A stretch of DNA of 64,000 nt from Channallabes apus (GCA_030522415.1 CM060124.1:24859454-24923453); one strand, 5' to 3'. Counted from the stretch's first letter, positions 22,944 through 35,303 are shown. Notes: generated from the sequence alone by a model not told the origin. Numbers and translations: made by a program.

Positions 22944-23823
22944 TCATGTAAGTGTATTATTTTTGCCTTGTAAGTGTATTATTTTTGCCATGTAAATGTA
23001 TTATTTTTGCCATGTAAATGTATTATTTTTGCCATGTAAATGTATTATTTTTGCCTTGTAAGTGTATTATTTTTGCCTTGTAAATGTATTATTTTTGCCA
23101 TGTAAATGTATTATTTTTGCCTTGTAAGTGTATTATTTTTGCCTTGTAAATGTATTATTTTTGCCATGTAAATGTATTATTTTTGCCTTGTAAATGTATT
23201 ATTTTTGCCATGTAAATGTATTATTTTTGCCTTGTAAATGTATTATTTTTGCCATGTAAGTGTATTATTTTTGCCTTGTAAATGTATTATTTTTGCCATG
23301 TAAGTGTATTATTTTTGCCATGTAAATGTATTATTTTTGCCTTGTAAGTGTATTATTTTTGCCATGTAAGTGTATTATTTTTGCCTTGTAAATGTATTAT
23401 TTTTGCCATGTAAATGTATTATTTTTGCCTTGTAAGTGTATTATTTTTGCCATGTAAATGTATTATTTTTGCCTTGTAAGTGTATTATTTTTGCCTTGTA
23501 AATGTATTATTTTTGCCATGTAAATGTATTATTTTTGCCTTGTAAGTGTATTATTTTTGCCATGTAAATGTATTATTTTTGCCTTGTAAATGTATTATTT
23601 TTGCCATGTAAATGTATTATTTTTGCCTTGTAAGTGTATTATTTTTGCCATGTAAATGTATTATTTTTGCCTTGTAAATGTATTATTTTTGCCTTGTAAA
23701 TGTATTATTTTTGCCATGTAAATGTATTATTTTTGCCTTGTAAGTGTATTATTTTTGCCATGTAAATGTATTATTTTTGCCTTGTAAGTGTATTATTTTT
23801 GCCATGTAAATGTATTATTTTTA
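22944..23823. repeat. Tandem array: 40 copies of a 22-bp unit
   Basis: The unit is C[A/T]TGTAA[A/G]TGTATTATTTTTGC. I count 40 units with no length change; almost all variation is at two positions. Types in order of abundance: A/A, T/G, T/A, and the rare A/G at units 1, 15, 17 and 20. There are no spacers, so it is not a CRISPR array. It follows P1 directly. The evenness indicates recent amplification or homogenisation. Confidence 0.95.
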
Positions 23824-25144
23824 TTATTATTATTTTATATATTATTTTTATTATTTTTGATTTCGATGTGTATGATGTTTCCCTTGTGAATGTGGTCCCC
23901 CCCGCCCCCCATAATTTTAAAACTTAAACAGCTTTGCATGATATTATATATATTTTTTAGATAAACGGCATTTGAAATGACACACTCATTGTTTACACAT
24001 GTATTTTAATTATTGGGCAATTTATGATACTCCTATTATTGATTGATAGTTGCTACTATTCACATAAGCCTGCATGTTTTTAAATAGTTGGTGTTATTAT
24101 GTAACCCATTGCACTAAGCTGTTAGACACCCTGGTTATGTTAGCAGATCACACTTGAAGCATTCAGCTTGTGAATTCATCCCAGATTTCAGCTCATCTTT
24201 CCCATGAAACGTCAGGTCCGGTGAGATGGCTGACCAATCAAGCAACATCATGGTCAGCAAAATAGTTGGTGGTAGTGTTTGACCTTAGGGGGCTTAAACT
24301 CCTGGAAGGTGTAGATGATCATCTTCTGGACAACTTGTTAGGTCAGCAGTCTTACCCATGATATAAGTGAAATATTCAAATATTGTGGCATACTGGAATC
24401 TAGATTTTCATGGAGGTGTAAGCAGTAATCATTTAAATGAAACTAAAACGTTTTACTTTTTGAATAACATAGAAATGAATTTTTGCAAATGCAAAGAACC
24501 TCTGTTTTAACTGCTTAACATATGGGATTAATTTATTCATAAATATTATGGAATATGTTGTTCGAAGTGAAACAGAGATGTAACTAATATCTCCAAGGCA
24601 GCATGTACAAGTTAGCAGAACAACATTAATGATGCTAAAATCACATACTTTATATAAGCCTGTACCCTTACACAGAGTGGAGTAACATCTGATTCTATTC
24701 AATGTCATTTGCAGCAATGCTTTACATGCACTTTAACTGTTTTGCTAAAGAATAAGCAAACTGGAAATAAATACTCAACTATAAATTACATTAAACCCTT
24801 TATTTACAAATTAATTAAATACATGCATGTATTGGTGGTGCAAGAAGGCAGATCATCAAGGGTATGTCTTCTCCACGACAATCTACAACAGGGGAGAAAT
24901 AAAGACATGTTAATGTAAGTGTCTAGTAAAAAGACTTCATGATGTTACTATGGGGGTTGACACACACGCATGCAGGCAGGCACGCACACATTTTATATAT
25001 TTCATAGAACGCAAGCTTTTAGTAATGCTGTGTACAATTATTGGGTTTTGTTATTAAGGATTGCTGCAGAATTTGGCCCCATCTACACCATTCGTTAACA
25101 CACATCATGAAGAGAAACTTGCCCTTGTCCCCAGATTAAGATGT
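23824..25144. other. Unassigned sequence between array and inverted repeat
   Basis: No intact gene. Around 24290-24350 a fragment with TCTGGACAACTTGTTAGGTC looks like Tc1 relic. On the minus strand near 24880 a TTGTAG acceptor is followed by a short open stretch, which might be a further non-coding exon downstream of the exon-like repeat. Low certainty. Confidence 0.35.
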
Positions 25145-25350
25145 GCTCAGTGGTGTTCCTGAAAAGAGGGGTAAATACTTCTGAACACTCACCTTCTGCT
25201 CAGGATGTACACCTGGTGTAGAAATCAGCTGATACACAGGCAGTTGATGATTTACATACAGTTCACTGTGAAAAGGAAAACACACAAGCATACATGTTAT
25301 AAGGAGTATAAACACATATTTAATGACTTTATAATAGAATAGATAGAACC
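25145..25350 (-). repeat. Exon-like repeat, right arm of the 23-kb-spaced inverted pair
   Basis: On the minus strand: TTTTCCTTTTCACAG acceptor, an open stretch reading ELYVNHQLPVYQLISTP and GVHPEQK, a GTGAGT donor at about 25192, a 35-base gap, then a CTCTTTTCAG acceptor and GAACACCACTGAG. The left arm is at 2490-2710. Reading on after the second acceptor meets a stop quickly, so this is more like an untranslated or decayed exon than a complete gene. Confidence 0.5.
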
Positions 25351-25599
25351 TGAACAAAAGCCCCTTTTCTTGACTGTTACATACTGTACATTGTGTAAAC
25401 ACATAGCTAACTACTCAGAAGAGCTCTAGCTATGATAATACCACTACATTACACTGCAGTATTATACACTATATGGCACTCATGAGCTCCAATAAACTGC
25501 ATACAACAATTCATTAACCATCTGTAACATTTAACCCATAACAGGAGCAGCTAAGAATTAGCTCAGGGATAATTAGCAATAGTTGATAGTCAACAGTGG

Positions 25600-26267
25600 A
25601 CATTCTGCTCTCTTAGCTCTTTTAGTAAACTAGCGCTTAGCATAATGATATTAACTCGCTTATGGATCCATATTTGGACAGGTGTTTTACAGAAACAATG
25701 GAGCTAACTGTTTACATCACGTATATGTGTCCAAATACACTATTAAATTAATATATGTTAATGAACATGCTAGTTTCCCCATGCTAAGCGCTAGCGGTTA
25801 GCATAGTGATATTAGCTTGCTTATAAATCCATCTGTGGCTGTATATTACAGAGATGGCATGGAGCTGATGGTTTATATCAGTGTTTAATGGTCTAAATGA
25901 GATTATCTTCCTTTTAATCACTGACATTTACACTCGGCTCGGCATTTCCCCCAAACACTCCAAAAGTATTAACACTGCTACAAAGTTATCATTAGTGCCT
26001 AAAACAGTAACATCTAATTAATTTTATATATTAAACATTACCTGGTAAATGTGTCCAGTTGAAAAATTAGGGAAAATTATAACGTTACCGCGCTATAATT
26101 CACTGTATACTCCAATGGTGGTGTTGTGGAGCTTCCGTGTTTACTTGCGTTTTGACCACAACTCCCATAGTCCTTTGTGCGTTAGCTTTAGCATTTAGCT
26201 TGCAAAATACGGGAGAAAGATAGTTTTTCACACGGGGAAAAGCGGTTGCGCACAAACGGGAAAATGC
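25600..26267 (-). repeat. Second leader-like segment (copy P2)
   Basis: Matches P1 (22255-22912) in direct orientation, without the MITE. The block GCTAAGCGCTAG...GTTAGCAT occurs twice here (near 25630 and 25785) and once in P1 (near 22264). It continues into the A/T-tract array and ends beyond it at 26584-26615. Confidence 0.6.
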
Positions 26268-26590
26268 ACACATTTTCAAGAAAAAAAAAATTTTTTTCAA
26301 GGAAAAAAAAAAATTTTTTTTTCAAGGAAAATAATTTTTTTTTTCAAGGAAAAAAAAAACTTTTTTTCAAGGAAAAAAAAACTTTTTCAAGAAAAAAATA
26401 CTTTTTATTTCAAAGGAAAAAACACACATTTTCAAGAAAAAATAATTTTTTTTCAAAGAAAAAAAAAAACATTTTCAAGAGAAAAAGCACACATTTTCAA
26501 GGGAAACATTTTTTTTTTTCAAGGAAAAAAAATATTCTTTCAAGGGAAAAAAAACTTTTACAAGGGAAAAAACACACATATATGGGAAAG
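26268..26590. repeat. Irregular array of TTTTCAAGG-A-tract units
   Basis: About 13-15 units of roughly 20-27 bp, each made of a T-run, CAAGG or CAAAG, then an A-run, some followed by CACACA. Unit length varies, unlike the 22-bp array. The open frame crossing it encodes only Lys/Phe/Ser repeats and is not a gene. Confidence 0.85.
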
Positions 26591-26615
26591 ATGATTTGCC
26601 CTTCTGGGCCACCGT
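26584..26615. repeat. Possible outer terminus of the large element
   Basis: GATGATTTGCCCTTCTGGGC followed by CACCGTAA closes P2; the homologous GATGATTTGCCTTTCTGG closes P1 near 22912. Sequence homology stops here, as expected at an element end. No matching inverted end was found on the left. Confidence 0.35.
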
Positions 26616-27114
26616 AATTTAGCTAGTTAGTTATGCTTCCATTTATAACAGTGTTTCTTCTCAATGCAATACAGTAAGTATTAGCTTTCAATTAAAGGTG
26701 ATCATTAGCTTGCACTTCAGACTACTCTGTTCTAATTCATTATTTAGAAATTGTGTTTGTCACCATTCCTTACACATTAAAAAACACTGTTTTATAGTGA
26801 AAGCAAAAGCCTACTGTAGAATCTGGGACATACCACAATATGTCTGTCGTTCATTATGCTATAAGACCAGTGCTCACTCAGGTACAGCATAAAATGTGCA
26901 GCTCTCAGGTGTATAAACAACCCCTCAAGGCCAAAAGGACTGTTTATATATAGCAAGGCATGCTGGGAAGGTCAGGTTTCAGATGGTGACACAGAGTCCT
27001 CTAAGCACCGGACATCATACTTACCCTGTTAACGTTTTACTCTTATTAAAGGGACAAAAGTCCTAGTGCTTATATATATTATATATATTATAAGATGGTT
27101 CTACAAAGTATTGA
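26616..27114. other. Unassigned sequence
   Basis: No recognised gene or repeat apart from a short TA-rich tract near 27070-27095. Confidence 0.4.
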
Positions 27115-27338
27115 CTCAGGGGGCTGAATAATTACGCACACCCCACTTTTCAGTTATTTATTTGTAAAAAATGTTTGGAATCATGTATGATTTTCCTTCC
27201 ACTTCTCACGTGTACAGTACACCACTTTGTATTGGTCTTTCACAAGGAATTCCAATTAAACTGATTCATGTTTGTGGCTGTAATGTGACAAAATGTGGAA
27301 AAGTTCAAGGGGGCCGAATACTTTTGCAAGCCACTGTA
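27115..27338 (+). mobile_element. Tc1-like element, 3' end
   Basis: Contains GGGGCTGAATAATTACGCAC and ends GGCCGAATACTTTTGCAAGC-CACTGTA, the same terminus as the element at 36391-36998. No transposase remains. Confidence 0.75.
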
Positions 27339-28299
27339 TATATATTTATATAGTATAAAACACTGTGCGACATAGTATATATAGCATATATAGTATAAAA
27401 CACTGTGAAACATAGAGAGGAAATGAAATGAGATGTCATTATGTAGTCAGGTCATATCTGCTAATGTTTATTAGAATGCCCTGAAGGTTAATTAAGCAAA
27501 ACCACACTCAAGGTTGTTTTGTTATACAGAATATTAGCATGCCTGTGATACAGCTGCATGAGTGTGTAGCCTGAGTAGCCAAGGCATCATAAACATTATT
27601 ACATTATTATGTTAAAAAGATTATGACCAACTGTGTCAGTTAACAGTTAACAGGGGTGAGAGTAGGTTGAAATTCTTACTGGTACTACTGTATGTAGCCA
27701 AAAAGGTGAGGAGAATAAACCAAAAAGTGGTGTATAGTTTTGTCCATAAATCCATAAAACTGCTTTAAGCTCTAAAAATGCTTTAGAATATCAGCTAACT
27801 TTCTGGGGTTCTGGGGTTGAATCCCAAATGCTTGAAATTTAAAACTCATTCGCTATGTATGTACAATGTACAATCCCTTGTTCCACCCTCCAAGTAGTGC
27901 CCTTGACCAGGAATTATAGAGAGATTTTGGATGCAGGCTTATTTTAGGAGCTAGCTCTGCAGCTTGTGTTAGCCCTGAACAGGGCAACATGGGCAGTTCA
28001 GAGGCAATTCATAATGATAATTCAGAATGAAGCAAATACTAGATAACGTGTTGTTTAACATTAACAAATCTGTTTTTGTGCTGTTGTGACTGGTTTTGAA
28101 TGTAGGTTTTGGCAGGCAGCTTATCTCCCCTCTTTCCAGTTCCAGTTGATTGACCAACTTTCACATGAACTGAGACTGACAGTTAGTATAATTAATGATT
28201 CTTAGAATGTAGTTTAATGTCCCAGTGCTGTTATACTCCATATTGCCACGTGTGAAATACCAATAAGATTACTCAGCTTGTTGTATAAGTTTATAAGCT

Positions 28300-28330
<31 letters not shown>

Positions 28331-28544
28331 GAAGAAGAAGAAGAAGAATAGTAAAAGCATTATAAAGAAATGACACCCCTGCAATGTTTGCATCCTCAAA
28401 AAAAAAAAAAAAACCCAGAAGTTCTGATAGCTTTAATTGCTGGAACCATAACACTCAGCAAACATTTTGATCAGGGTCTCTTCAACTTTTGTATTCTTCT
28501 TTCTCTTCCTTTATCTACACTTCTCCTTCCCTTTATTTTTTCAG
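27339..28544. other. Gene-free stretch with (AAT)n(AAG)n tract
   Basis: No gene seen. Simple repeats (AAT)n and (AAG)n occupy about 28301-28348 and an A15 run is at 28399-28413. Confidence 0.45.
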
Positions 28545-28876
28545 TCATTCATTCTCTATACCGCTTAATCCTGTGTTCAGGGTCACGGGGGATCCCAGGA
28601 GACGTCGGGCACTAGGCGGGGTACACCCTGGACAGGGTGCCAATCCATCGCAGGGCACACACACATACACACACTCACACACCCAATCACACACTACGGG
28701 CAATTTAGGAATGCCAATTAGCCTAACCTGCATATCTTCCGGAGGAAACCCACCAAGCATGGGGAGAAAATGCAAACTCCATGCACACAGAGACGGATCT
28801 CGAGCCTGGCCGGGGAATCAAACCCAGACCCTGGAGGTGCAAGGCAACAGTGCTAACCACTACACCACCGTGCCGC
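28545..28876 (-). mobile_element. SINE family B, copy 3
   Basis: Minus-strand head GGCGGCACGGTGGTGTAGTG, B-box-like GGGTTTGATTCCC, then the body ending near the ATTCTCTATACCGCTTAATC block. Nearly full length. Surrounded by pyrimidine-rich sequence. Confidence 0.8.
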
Positions 28877-29470
28877 CCTTTATTTTTTTTTACTTCCTTA
28901 ATTATTTCTCTCTGTCCATCTCATTGTATTTCTATTTTCTCTCTCTTTTTTCCCCTGTCCACTGTCTTGATTTGACAATTCTCATCTTTTTTTGTACCTT
29001 TTCTCTTTTTATATCACCTTTTTCCTTTAGCTCTTAAAGGAATTTTGTGTAATTGGCATTTCCTTGCTCTCTGTTAGAAGCAACATGACATACTGTAGGC
29101 CTATACATATTCAGAAACAGGCTTCTTATTTGGAATTGTTCCATGTGAAAATCTTTTTGAAAGATCCCTCTCAAGTATAAAGCTTGTCCAAGTGACATAA
29201 CTAGTTATGTGATTTTGTTGATGCTGCCATATTGCCAGTCAAGTGTGGGCGACACACTAGCCTAAAATCTACCATGGCAGAAACTTGCTGTGCAGTGAAC
29301 TGTAAAAATCGACAGTATAAAAACTATGAGGTGTCTCTTCACCGCATTCTAGTGAAAATTGAGCAAAGCAAACAATAGATAGATGCTATTAAATGTGTGA
29401 ACTAAAATACATGGCTGTGTTCTGTCAGGTATACTATACCCCATTCTCGCCAGACTACATGCTCATTTTG

Positions 29471-29476
<6 letters not shown>

Positions 29477-29535
<59 letters not shown>
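29477..29535. repeat. (CA)n microsatellite
   Basis: About 29 uninterrupted CA units. Confidence 0.97.
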
Positions 29536-29537
<2 letters not shown>

Positions 29538-29671
29538 ACCTCACATAAACTGAGACATCTGAGTCAACTGTCAAGTGTAGGAGCAATTGAACATGAAGGG
29601 AAAAGGAGGAAAGACACAATGTTCTTTCAGTTTAGAGGATGCTTCTACTACTACTGCATCTACTACTACTA

Positions 29672-30056
29672 CTCACTCACTCATCCTGTATTTATCCTGT
29701 AAATTCAGGGTCGCGGGGAATCTGGAGCCTATCCCAGAAGACTTAGGGCACGAGTCACAGTACACCCTGGACAAGGTGCCAATCTATCGCAGGGCACACA
29801 CACATACAGTACAGTACACACGCTCAAACTCTCATTCACACACTACAGGTGATTTGGGAATGCCACTTAGCCTAATATACATGTCTTTGGAGTGTGGGAG
29901 GAAACCGGAGTACCCGGAGGAAACCTACCAAGCACGGAGAGAACATGCAAACTCCATGAACACAGAGACGGCAATCGAGCCTGTGGTCGAGAATCGAACC
30001 CGGACTCTGGAGTTGCAAGGTGACAGTGCAAACCACTACATCACTGTGCCGCTCTA
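29672..30056 (-). mobile_element. SINE family B, copy 4
   Basis: Same layout as the copy at 28545, with B-box-like GGGTTCGATTCTC and flanking (ACT)n repeats on both sides, at 29645-29680 and 30052-30085. Confidence 0.8.
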
Positions 30057-30259
30057 CTACTACTACTAATAACAATAATAATAATGCTTCTATAAAAAAA
30101 AAACACGGCCCTCAGTGACTAAGCAAATTAAATTTGAAGTCTGTATTAAGTCAAAGTATAAAAGTTTAAAGTTAAATATCTAATCTAAAATCCTAATGTC
30201 TAAAGCAATTAATTTGATTACCAGAGTAATTGAATGAACACAAGAGCAAGCCTCAGTCC

Positions 30260-30990
30260 AGCACCAGTACTTACCTTTGCACACAATGTGGGGAGAAGTT
30301 CACGTGTGAAAATGATTCCTCACGTCCCCAGAACCATTCTTTCACAATCTGAATCCTGCAATATGCCATGCCATCAAGGAAGAAAAACCCCATACTGTAC
30401 ATGTGATAACCTGGTCATTCAGCTGGCTTAATTTTATTACCACAAAACATTGCTGAGCCTAGACCAGACCAACTGAAGCAACCACAGATCATAACACTGC
30501 CTCCAGGGGTTTGGTAAAATGGTCAGTGTGCATGATGGGTGCATTGCTTCATGTACTTCTCTTCTTATCTTGATCTTTTTCCATTCCTCCAGAATCCAAT
30601 CCCAATGTTCCCTATCAAAAATAAGCATTTTCTTTTGATTAGTCTCACGAACAAGTGGCTTTCTTATTGCCACACAACTGCTTATTTGCAACCCTGTGAG
30701 TTCTCATCAAAGTACAGTATGTGTGTACAGTATATGGAAATCACAAAGTGATTCCAGAAAGTTAATGGTTTACTGTAGCACTATCCTTGCAGGTTTTGAT
30801 AATATGATAACATGAAGGGTTTTTAACCCATTTCCAGTCATTTAAAATCTCCATATTTGTTGTCCTTGCTTGATGCACCCAGTAATATATGGTCCAATAC
30901 AGTATGTGTGGTTCATCCATTTTTGAAGCATAGCATTCAGTAGAATGGCTGTCTAGACAATTTATAGCCTTAGACAAAGAAGTAAATTTT
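30260..30990 (-). mobile_element. Tc1-like transposon remnant
   Basis: The minus strand reads HEAMHPSCTLTILPNPWRQC-YDLW, matching the remnant at 16840-17340, with further shared blocks up to 30990 (TTGTTGTCCTTGCTTGATGC). Multiple stops and frame changes; inactive. Confidence 0.6.
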
Positions 30991-32540
30991 TATCATGAGA
31001 AATGGACCAGGCAATGACTGTGGAGGTGGTTTTTGGAGATGTTGTAATGGCTGTGACTTTTTTCATTCATTTATGTGGAATGTGCGGGATGTTCAAGTCA
31101 AATTGGGACTGGTGAATGTGGTGTAGGAGAAGATTGTTGGTGTAGCAGTAGTGGTTGCTGTGTTTGAGGAGATTTTGTGAAACAGGAAGTTATAAGATGG
31201 GTACTGGTAGGGAGTTTGGTATTGAAGAGAGTTGGAGTAAATCAGAATTGCTGGTGATGGTGTATGAGGGAGTTTATTGGGGACGGGGTTGTTAGGGTGA
31301 AATTGTGTTGGCTTCTAATCAAGTATCAAGTTGATGTATATTGAAACAGAGGGCTCTCAGATCTGCTCAGAGCTACTGTATAACTCAGTGTGCAGATTTC
31401 TGATAGAGGCGCCAAAGAACTTGAGACATGGAGAGAATCTTTAATGATGTCCCATGAGGAGGCGCAGAAAAATGTTAAAGCACAGTTCTCACAAACACCT
31501 TCTCTCTCTCTGTTTGTCTTTCCCTTCATTCGGTATTTATTGCTGTCTCTCTCTTTTAGTGTTGTAACATGACAGTTTTCATATCTTGAAACTACTCATG
31601 ACTTATATTGGAAACATGTAATTATTCATTAACAGATTCATGTTGACACTTGTGTGTTTAGTAGAAAGTGTGGTTTTAATATTCTGTTAGGTCACATCAA
31701 GTTAATTTACCTTTACTTTTATGTTTGAAAATAACTCTCTATGATGCAATTTCTTAACCTTTTAAAGCTCAAACTTGTAAGTTGCATTTACTTATATAAA
31801 GAAAAATAATAAGTAAAAAGGGGAGGGTTAAGCACAGTATGCTATCTAGGCTACACTCTGAATAGTCTCAAAGCCTTGTAGTTACCATGGTAACCAATGC
31901 TAAATGGCGCTCCATAAAGCACAGATTATCTTCTGAAAAAAAAAGCCCTGCACATTATTTCTTTCTGTCCTTGTAGTTATATTTGGTATGTCTCACAGTG
32001 TTTATAGAATATCACATTTTCATGGTGAAAGAAAAGAGAACAGGAACATAAAACACAAGAGATGATGAGATAGAAAGGCAAAATAATGGTGGATGAAAAG
32101 ACATTAAGAAAACTTTTATTTATTTATTTATTTATTGGTCTGTTTGTTTATGTGGAATATGAGTGATGTTCCAGTCGAACTGGGACTTAGAACTGGGGTG
32201 TAGAACCAATGAATACTTTAAGCACAGTATAGTAACGAGACTCACAGTTAAACATTTGAATGGTGCAATTGATTTAAAAAATTATGATCCCTGCCATAAA
32301 AAAACAAAAAACTCTAGATTCATTACACATAACATAAAATATTTCAAACCTATTTCATTCTCATTTTAATTATTATGGCTTATAGTATTAATAGCCCTTG
32401 CAGTATTGTAAGCCTTTTTTGTGATCTTAGAAAATATTGTTTGTTATTGTATAAAGTTTTAAATAAAAAAATAAAAGTTTTCAAATATTTCCCTTTACAT
32501 GCAATGTGTGCATAACATATGAGAGTATAACTTATGTATT
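30991..32540. other. Gene-free region with a C-poor, G-rich strand segment
   Basis: 31010-31320 is rich in G and T and very poor in C on the + strand. A block at 31068 (ATGTGGAATGTGCGGGATGT) recurs in diverged form at 32151 (ATGTGGAATATGAGTGATGT), so both belong to one old repeat I cannot name. No gene seen. Confidence 0.4.
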
Positions 32541-32549
32541 AAATTGAGG

Positions 32550-33108
32550 AAAATTATTATTATTATTATTATTATTAGTAGTAGTAGTAGTAGTAGTAGT
32601 AGTAGGAGTACACAAGAAGTACTCACACACAAAAAAAAGGAAAGGGACCTCTTGCTCCCCTCCCTGTGTCCCTTTTATCAAGAAGCTGTTCCTTTCCAAA
32701 TGACCTCCACTTTCTTCTTGCTCCTAGTTATTCTGCCTATCACTCTGGCCCTCATCATTGCTTACAGTACACACCTCCTCTTCTACATCAGCTTGAAAAT
32801 GCTGCATAAAAATTTGGCACTTCCAATATGGGCGGGGCTATTGCAGCAGTCACTATAGCAAATGTCTTAAATCTTCGCACATTTGGTAGCAACTGCCTCC
32901 AAACTTTTAAACTTTTTCTCATGCAGCTTTTGCACCCCACCTTTCCACAGGTCTGTCCATTTTGACATGAGAGATGAAAAAGAAGACGGAAAGAGCGGCA
33001 TGAAATCAAATCACTTGCAATAAATAAATAAATAAATAAATAAATAACAACAATACTACTACTACTACTACTATTATTATTATTATTATTATTATTAATA
33101 ATAATATG
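32550..33108. repeat. Triplet microsatellites (ATT)n(AGT)n and (AAAT)n(ACT)n(ATT)n
   Basis: Simple repeats at 32552-32606 and 33018-33107 flank about 400 bp of unassigned sequence. Translations of these tracts give poly-Ile, poly-Ser or poly-Asn and are not genes. Confidence 0.85.
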
Positions 33109-33288
33109 TTGCGACAAATGCATTAGCACAAGAGGAAAATAAAGTGCCATAATTATATGGAGAAATAAAGGATTTTACTTTCATAACCATGTTCTGCTGT
33201 TATGAAAAAGAAATAACAAACAAGCATTTTTAAAAAAGAAGTGAAAGGCAAGAACACTCATTTGTGGATTATTAAAATGTATTATTTT

Positions 33289-33289
<1 letters not shown>

Positions 33290-33368
<79 letters not shown>

Positions 33369-33635
33369 TGTTTTGTTGACTGTTGCCATGGGAACACTGA
33401 AATTTTGAGATTAGATACACTGACTATCTTACTAAGCCTGTTGTTCAGCTGGAAAATGAGTCCAAAATTTTGTATCTCTCTGCGTGTGTGTGTGTGTGTG
33501 TGTGTGGGGGGGGGGGGGGCTCTGTCTGTCTGTCTTAAGCTGGGTCCAGTCAAGGATGTTGCGCTTCACCGAGCAGCAATAAAGCCCTATGGTGTGTGTG
33601 TGTGCGTGTGTTTGTGTGTGTGTGTGTGTGTGAGT
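33290..33635. repeat. Cluster of (GT)n microsatellites
   Basis: Three GT tracts: 33293-33358, 33484-33508 (followed by G12) and 33594-33632. Open frames here are Cys/Val or His/Thr repeats and are rejected as genes. Confidence 0.95.
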
Positions 33636-35237
33636 GAGCATCTGTCGGTGTTTCAGTGGTTAGTGGAGGTGAAGGCTCAGATGGCTCAGTGGATCACAGA
33701 CTCTTTTCTTAGATACAGTCTTATTTCTTTCTTTCTTTCTTTCCTTCTTTTTAAATCTATTATTTTGCCTTGTATTTCTTGCAACTATCAGTTTTTCTTT
33801 ATCTTTCCCTCTCTTATCTCTGCATGATTCCTTCATTGTTGTATGAGTGTATGTATGAGTCAGAAATGAATTCTTCTTCTGTCAGAGTTAGAACTTGTGG
33901 ATTATGAGTTATACATATGGACCCTCAGTAACAAAAAAGCTACTAGCTATAGGTGTTTCGTTATAACTTTTTCATCTAAGAGAAATAAAGTAACAAGTGC
34001 AATGTTATTGCCGGAAATGCCCTTTCTCACAGCAGCACAGAATTTAATCTGAATTGGAAACATTAGATTATCATCTTAATAATTAATTACCACAGCCAAG
34101 TGGCCTTTTCTTATGAAGAATGTTGGACGCAATTAATCGAGAGGTTGAAACTAATGTGCATTTGCATTCCTGATGTAATTGCGTCCTATCGGCCAAATTG
34201 GATTATCTTTTTATGGAAACGTTTATCAGTTATTGGTGACATAATAATGCCTGTGCTGCATGAGCTCATTAAGAGGACTGATTATCTTTCATTCGAGGTC
34301 AATGTGGAGAAATCTGCCTCATGGAGTATAAGCCACAATTAGTTTTTTCTTTTGTTTTATTGTTCTTTAAGGGGAATCTAAGCTGAACCGAAGCATGTTT
34401 TGTTGATATCATGCTAATATGATTCACAAAGATAAGATGAAGAAGGTTTGAAATATCATTGCCAATGATATGCACAGGGTTCACAACCCAAACTTACTAC
34501 TACTACTAATACTACTACTAATTATAACAATAATAATAAGAGGAAGAAGAAGAAGATGAAGGAGGAGAAGAGAAGAAGAAATTAATAAAAACTAGAGAGG
34601 TACATTTCCTGAAGAAAATGTGAGTGGTGCTTGCCATGTCATAGATACAGCTGATGTCACAGCTGCTGTTGGTTTTACTGTTAAGCCTATGGGACTTTTC
34701 GGGGTGGTTAATTAAAAAGTTTTGTACGGAAGAAAAAGAAGAAGAAGAAAAATAAGAAAAAGAATAAGCAAGCACCACAAATTACAAAAACTTTCCAATA
34801 TATTGCTTTTATTGGTTTCTTTTATTGGTTATTATGTGCATATTTATTTAAATATAGTTAGTGTAAAAGCAGTGTATAAAAATGTCGTAAAATATTATAT
34901 CATAATATATCAAATACATTTTTTAAGAAAACAATATCTAATATCTAATTATTTTTTAGAAGCATTTGACTCATATACAAGGTACATATTCCTTATATAG
35001 GAATATGGGGTCAGGGTGCAGGGTCAGTCACGATACATCCCCTCAAACCCAACCAACCCCCTCACCCACCTCAGAGCAAACAGGGCTGAGAGCCTTCTTC
35101 AAGTAAAAAACACAAATAGTCATATGCTTTATTGCAACTTTATATCTTAAGAAGAATAAAGAGAACAGTGAGAACTGCCAACTTTCTGATCAGTAACCCT
35201 GAGCCTTACCACTCTGAGCAACCACATACTGTATTTT
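33636..35237. other. Gene-free sequence
   Basis: Nothing recognisable except short A/G-rich triplet tracts near 34500-34590 and 34730-34770. Confidence 0.4.
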
Positions 35238-35240
35238 TAG

Positions 35241-35292
<52 letters not shown>

Positions 35293-35303
35293 TTATTATT
35301 ATC
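35238..35303. repeat. (ATT)n microsatellite
   Basis: About 20 ATT units with a single interruption. Confidence 0.95.

Noticed and set aside
22944..23823. CRISPR-like regular repeats
   Set aside because: Units are directly adjacent with no unique spacers, and the genome is eukaryotic.
25136..25402. 88-codon minus-strand gene
   Set aside because: The frame runs through apparent intron and splice sites; the exon-like reading is better and does not give a full protein.
26246..26617. 123-codon Lys/Phe/Ser frame
   Set aside because: Entirely a product of the A/T-tract array.
28545..29037. 182-codon frame after 28489
   Set aside because: Runs across SINE family B and pyrimidine-rich sequence; no domain.
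33181..33640. Open frames of Cys/Val or His/Thr repeats
   Set aside because: They are translations of GT microsatellites.
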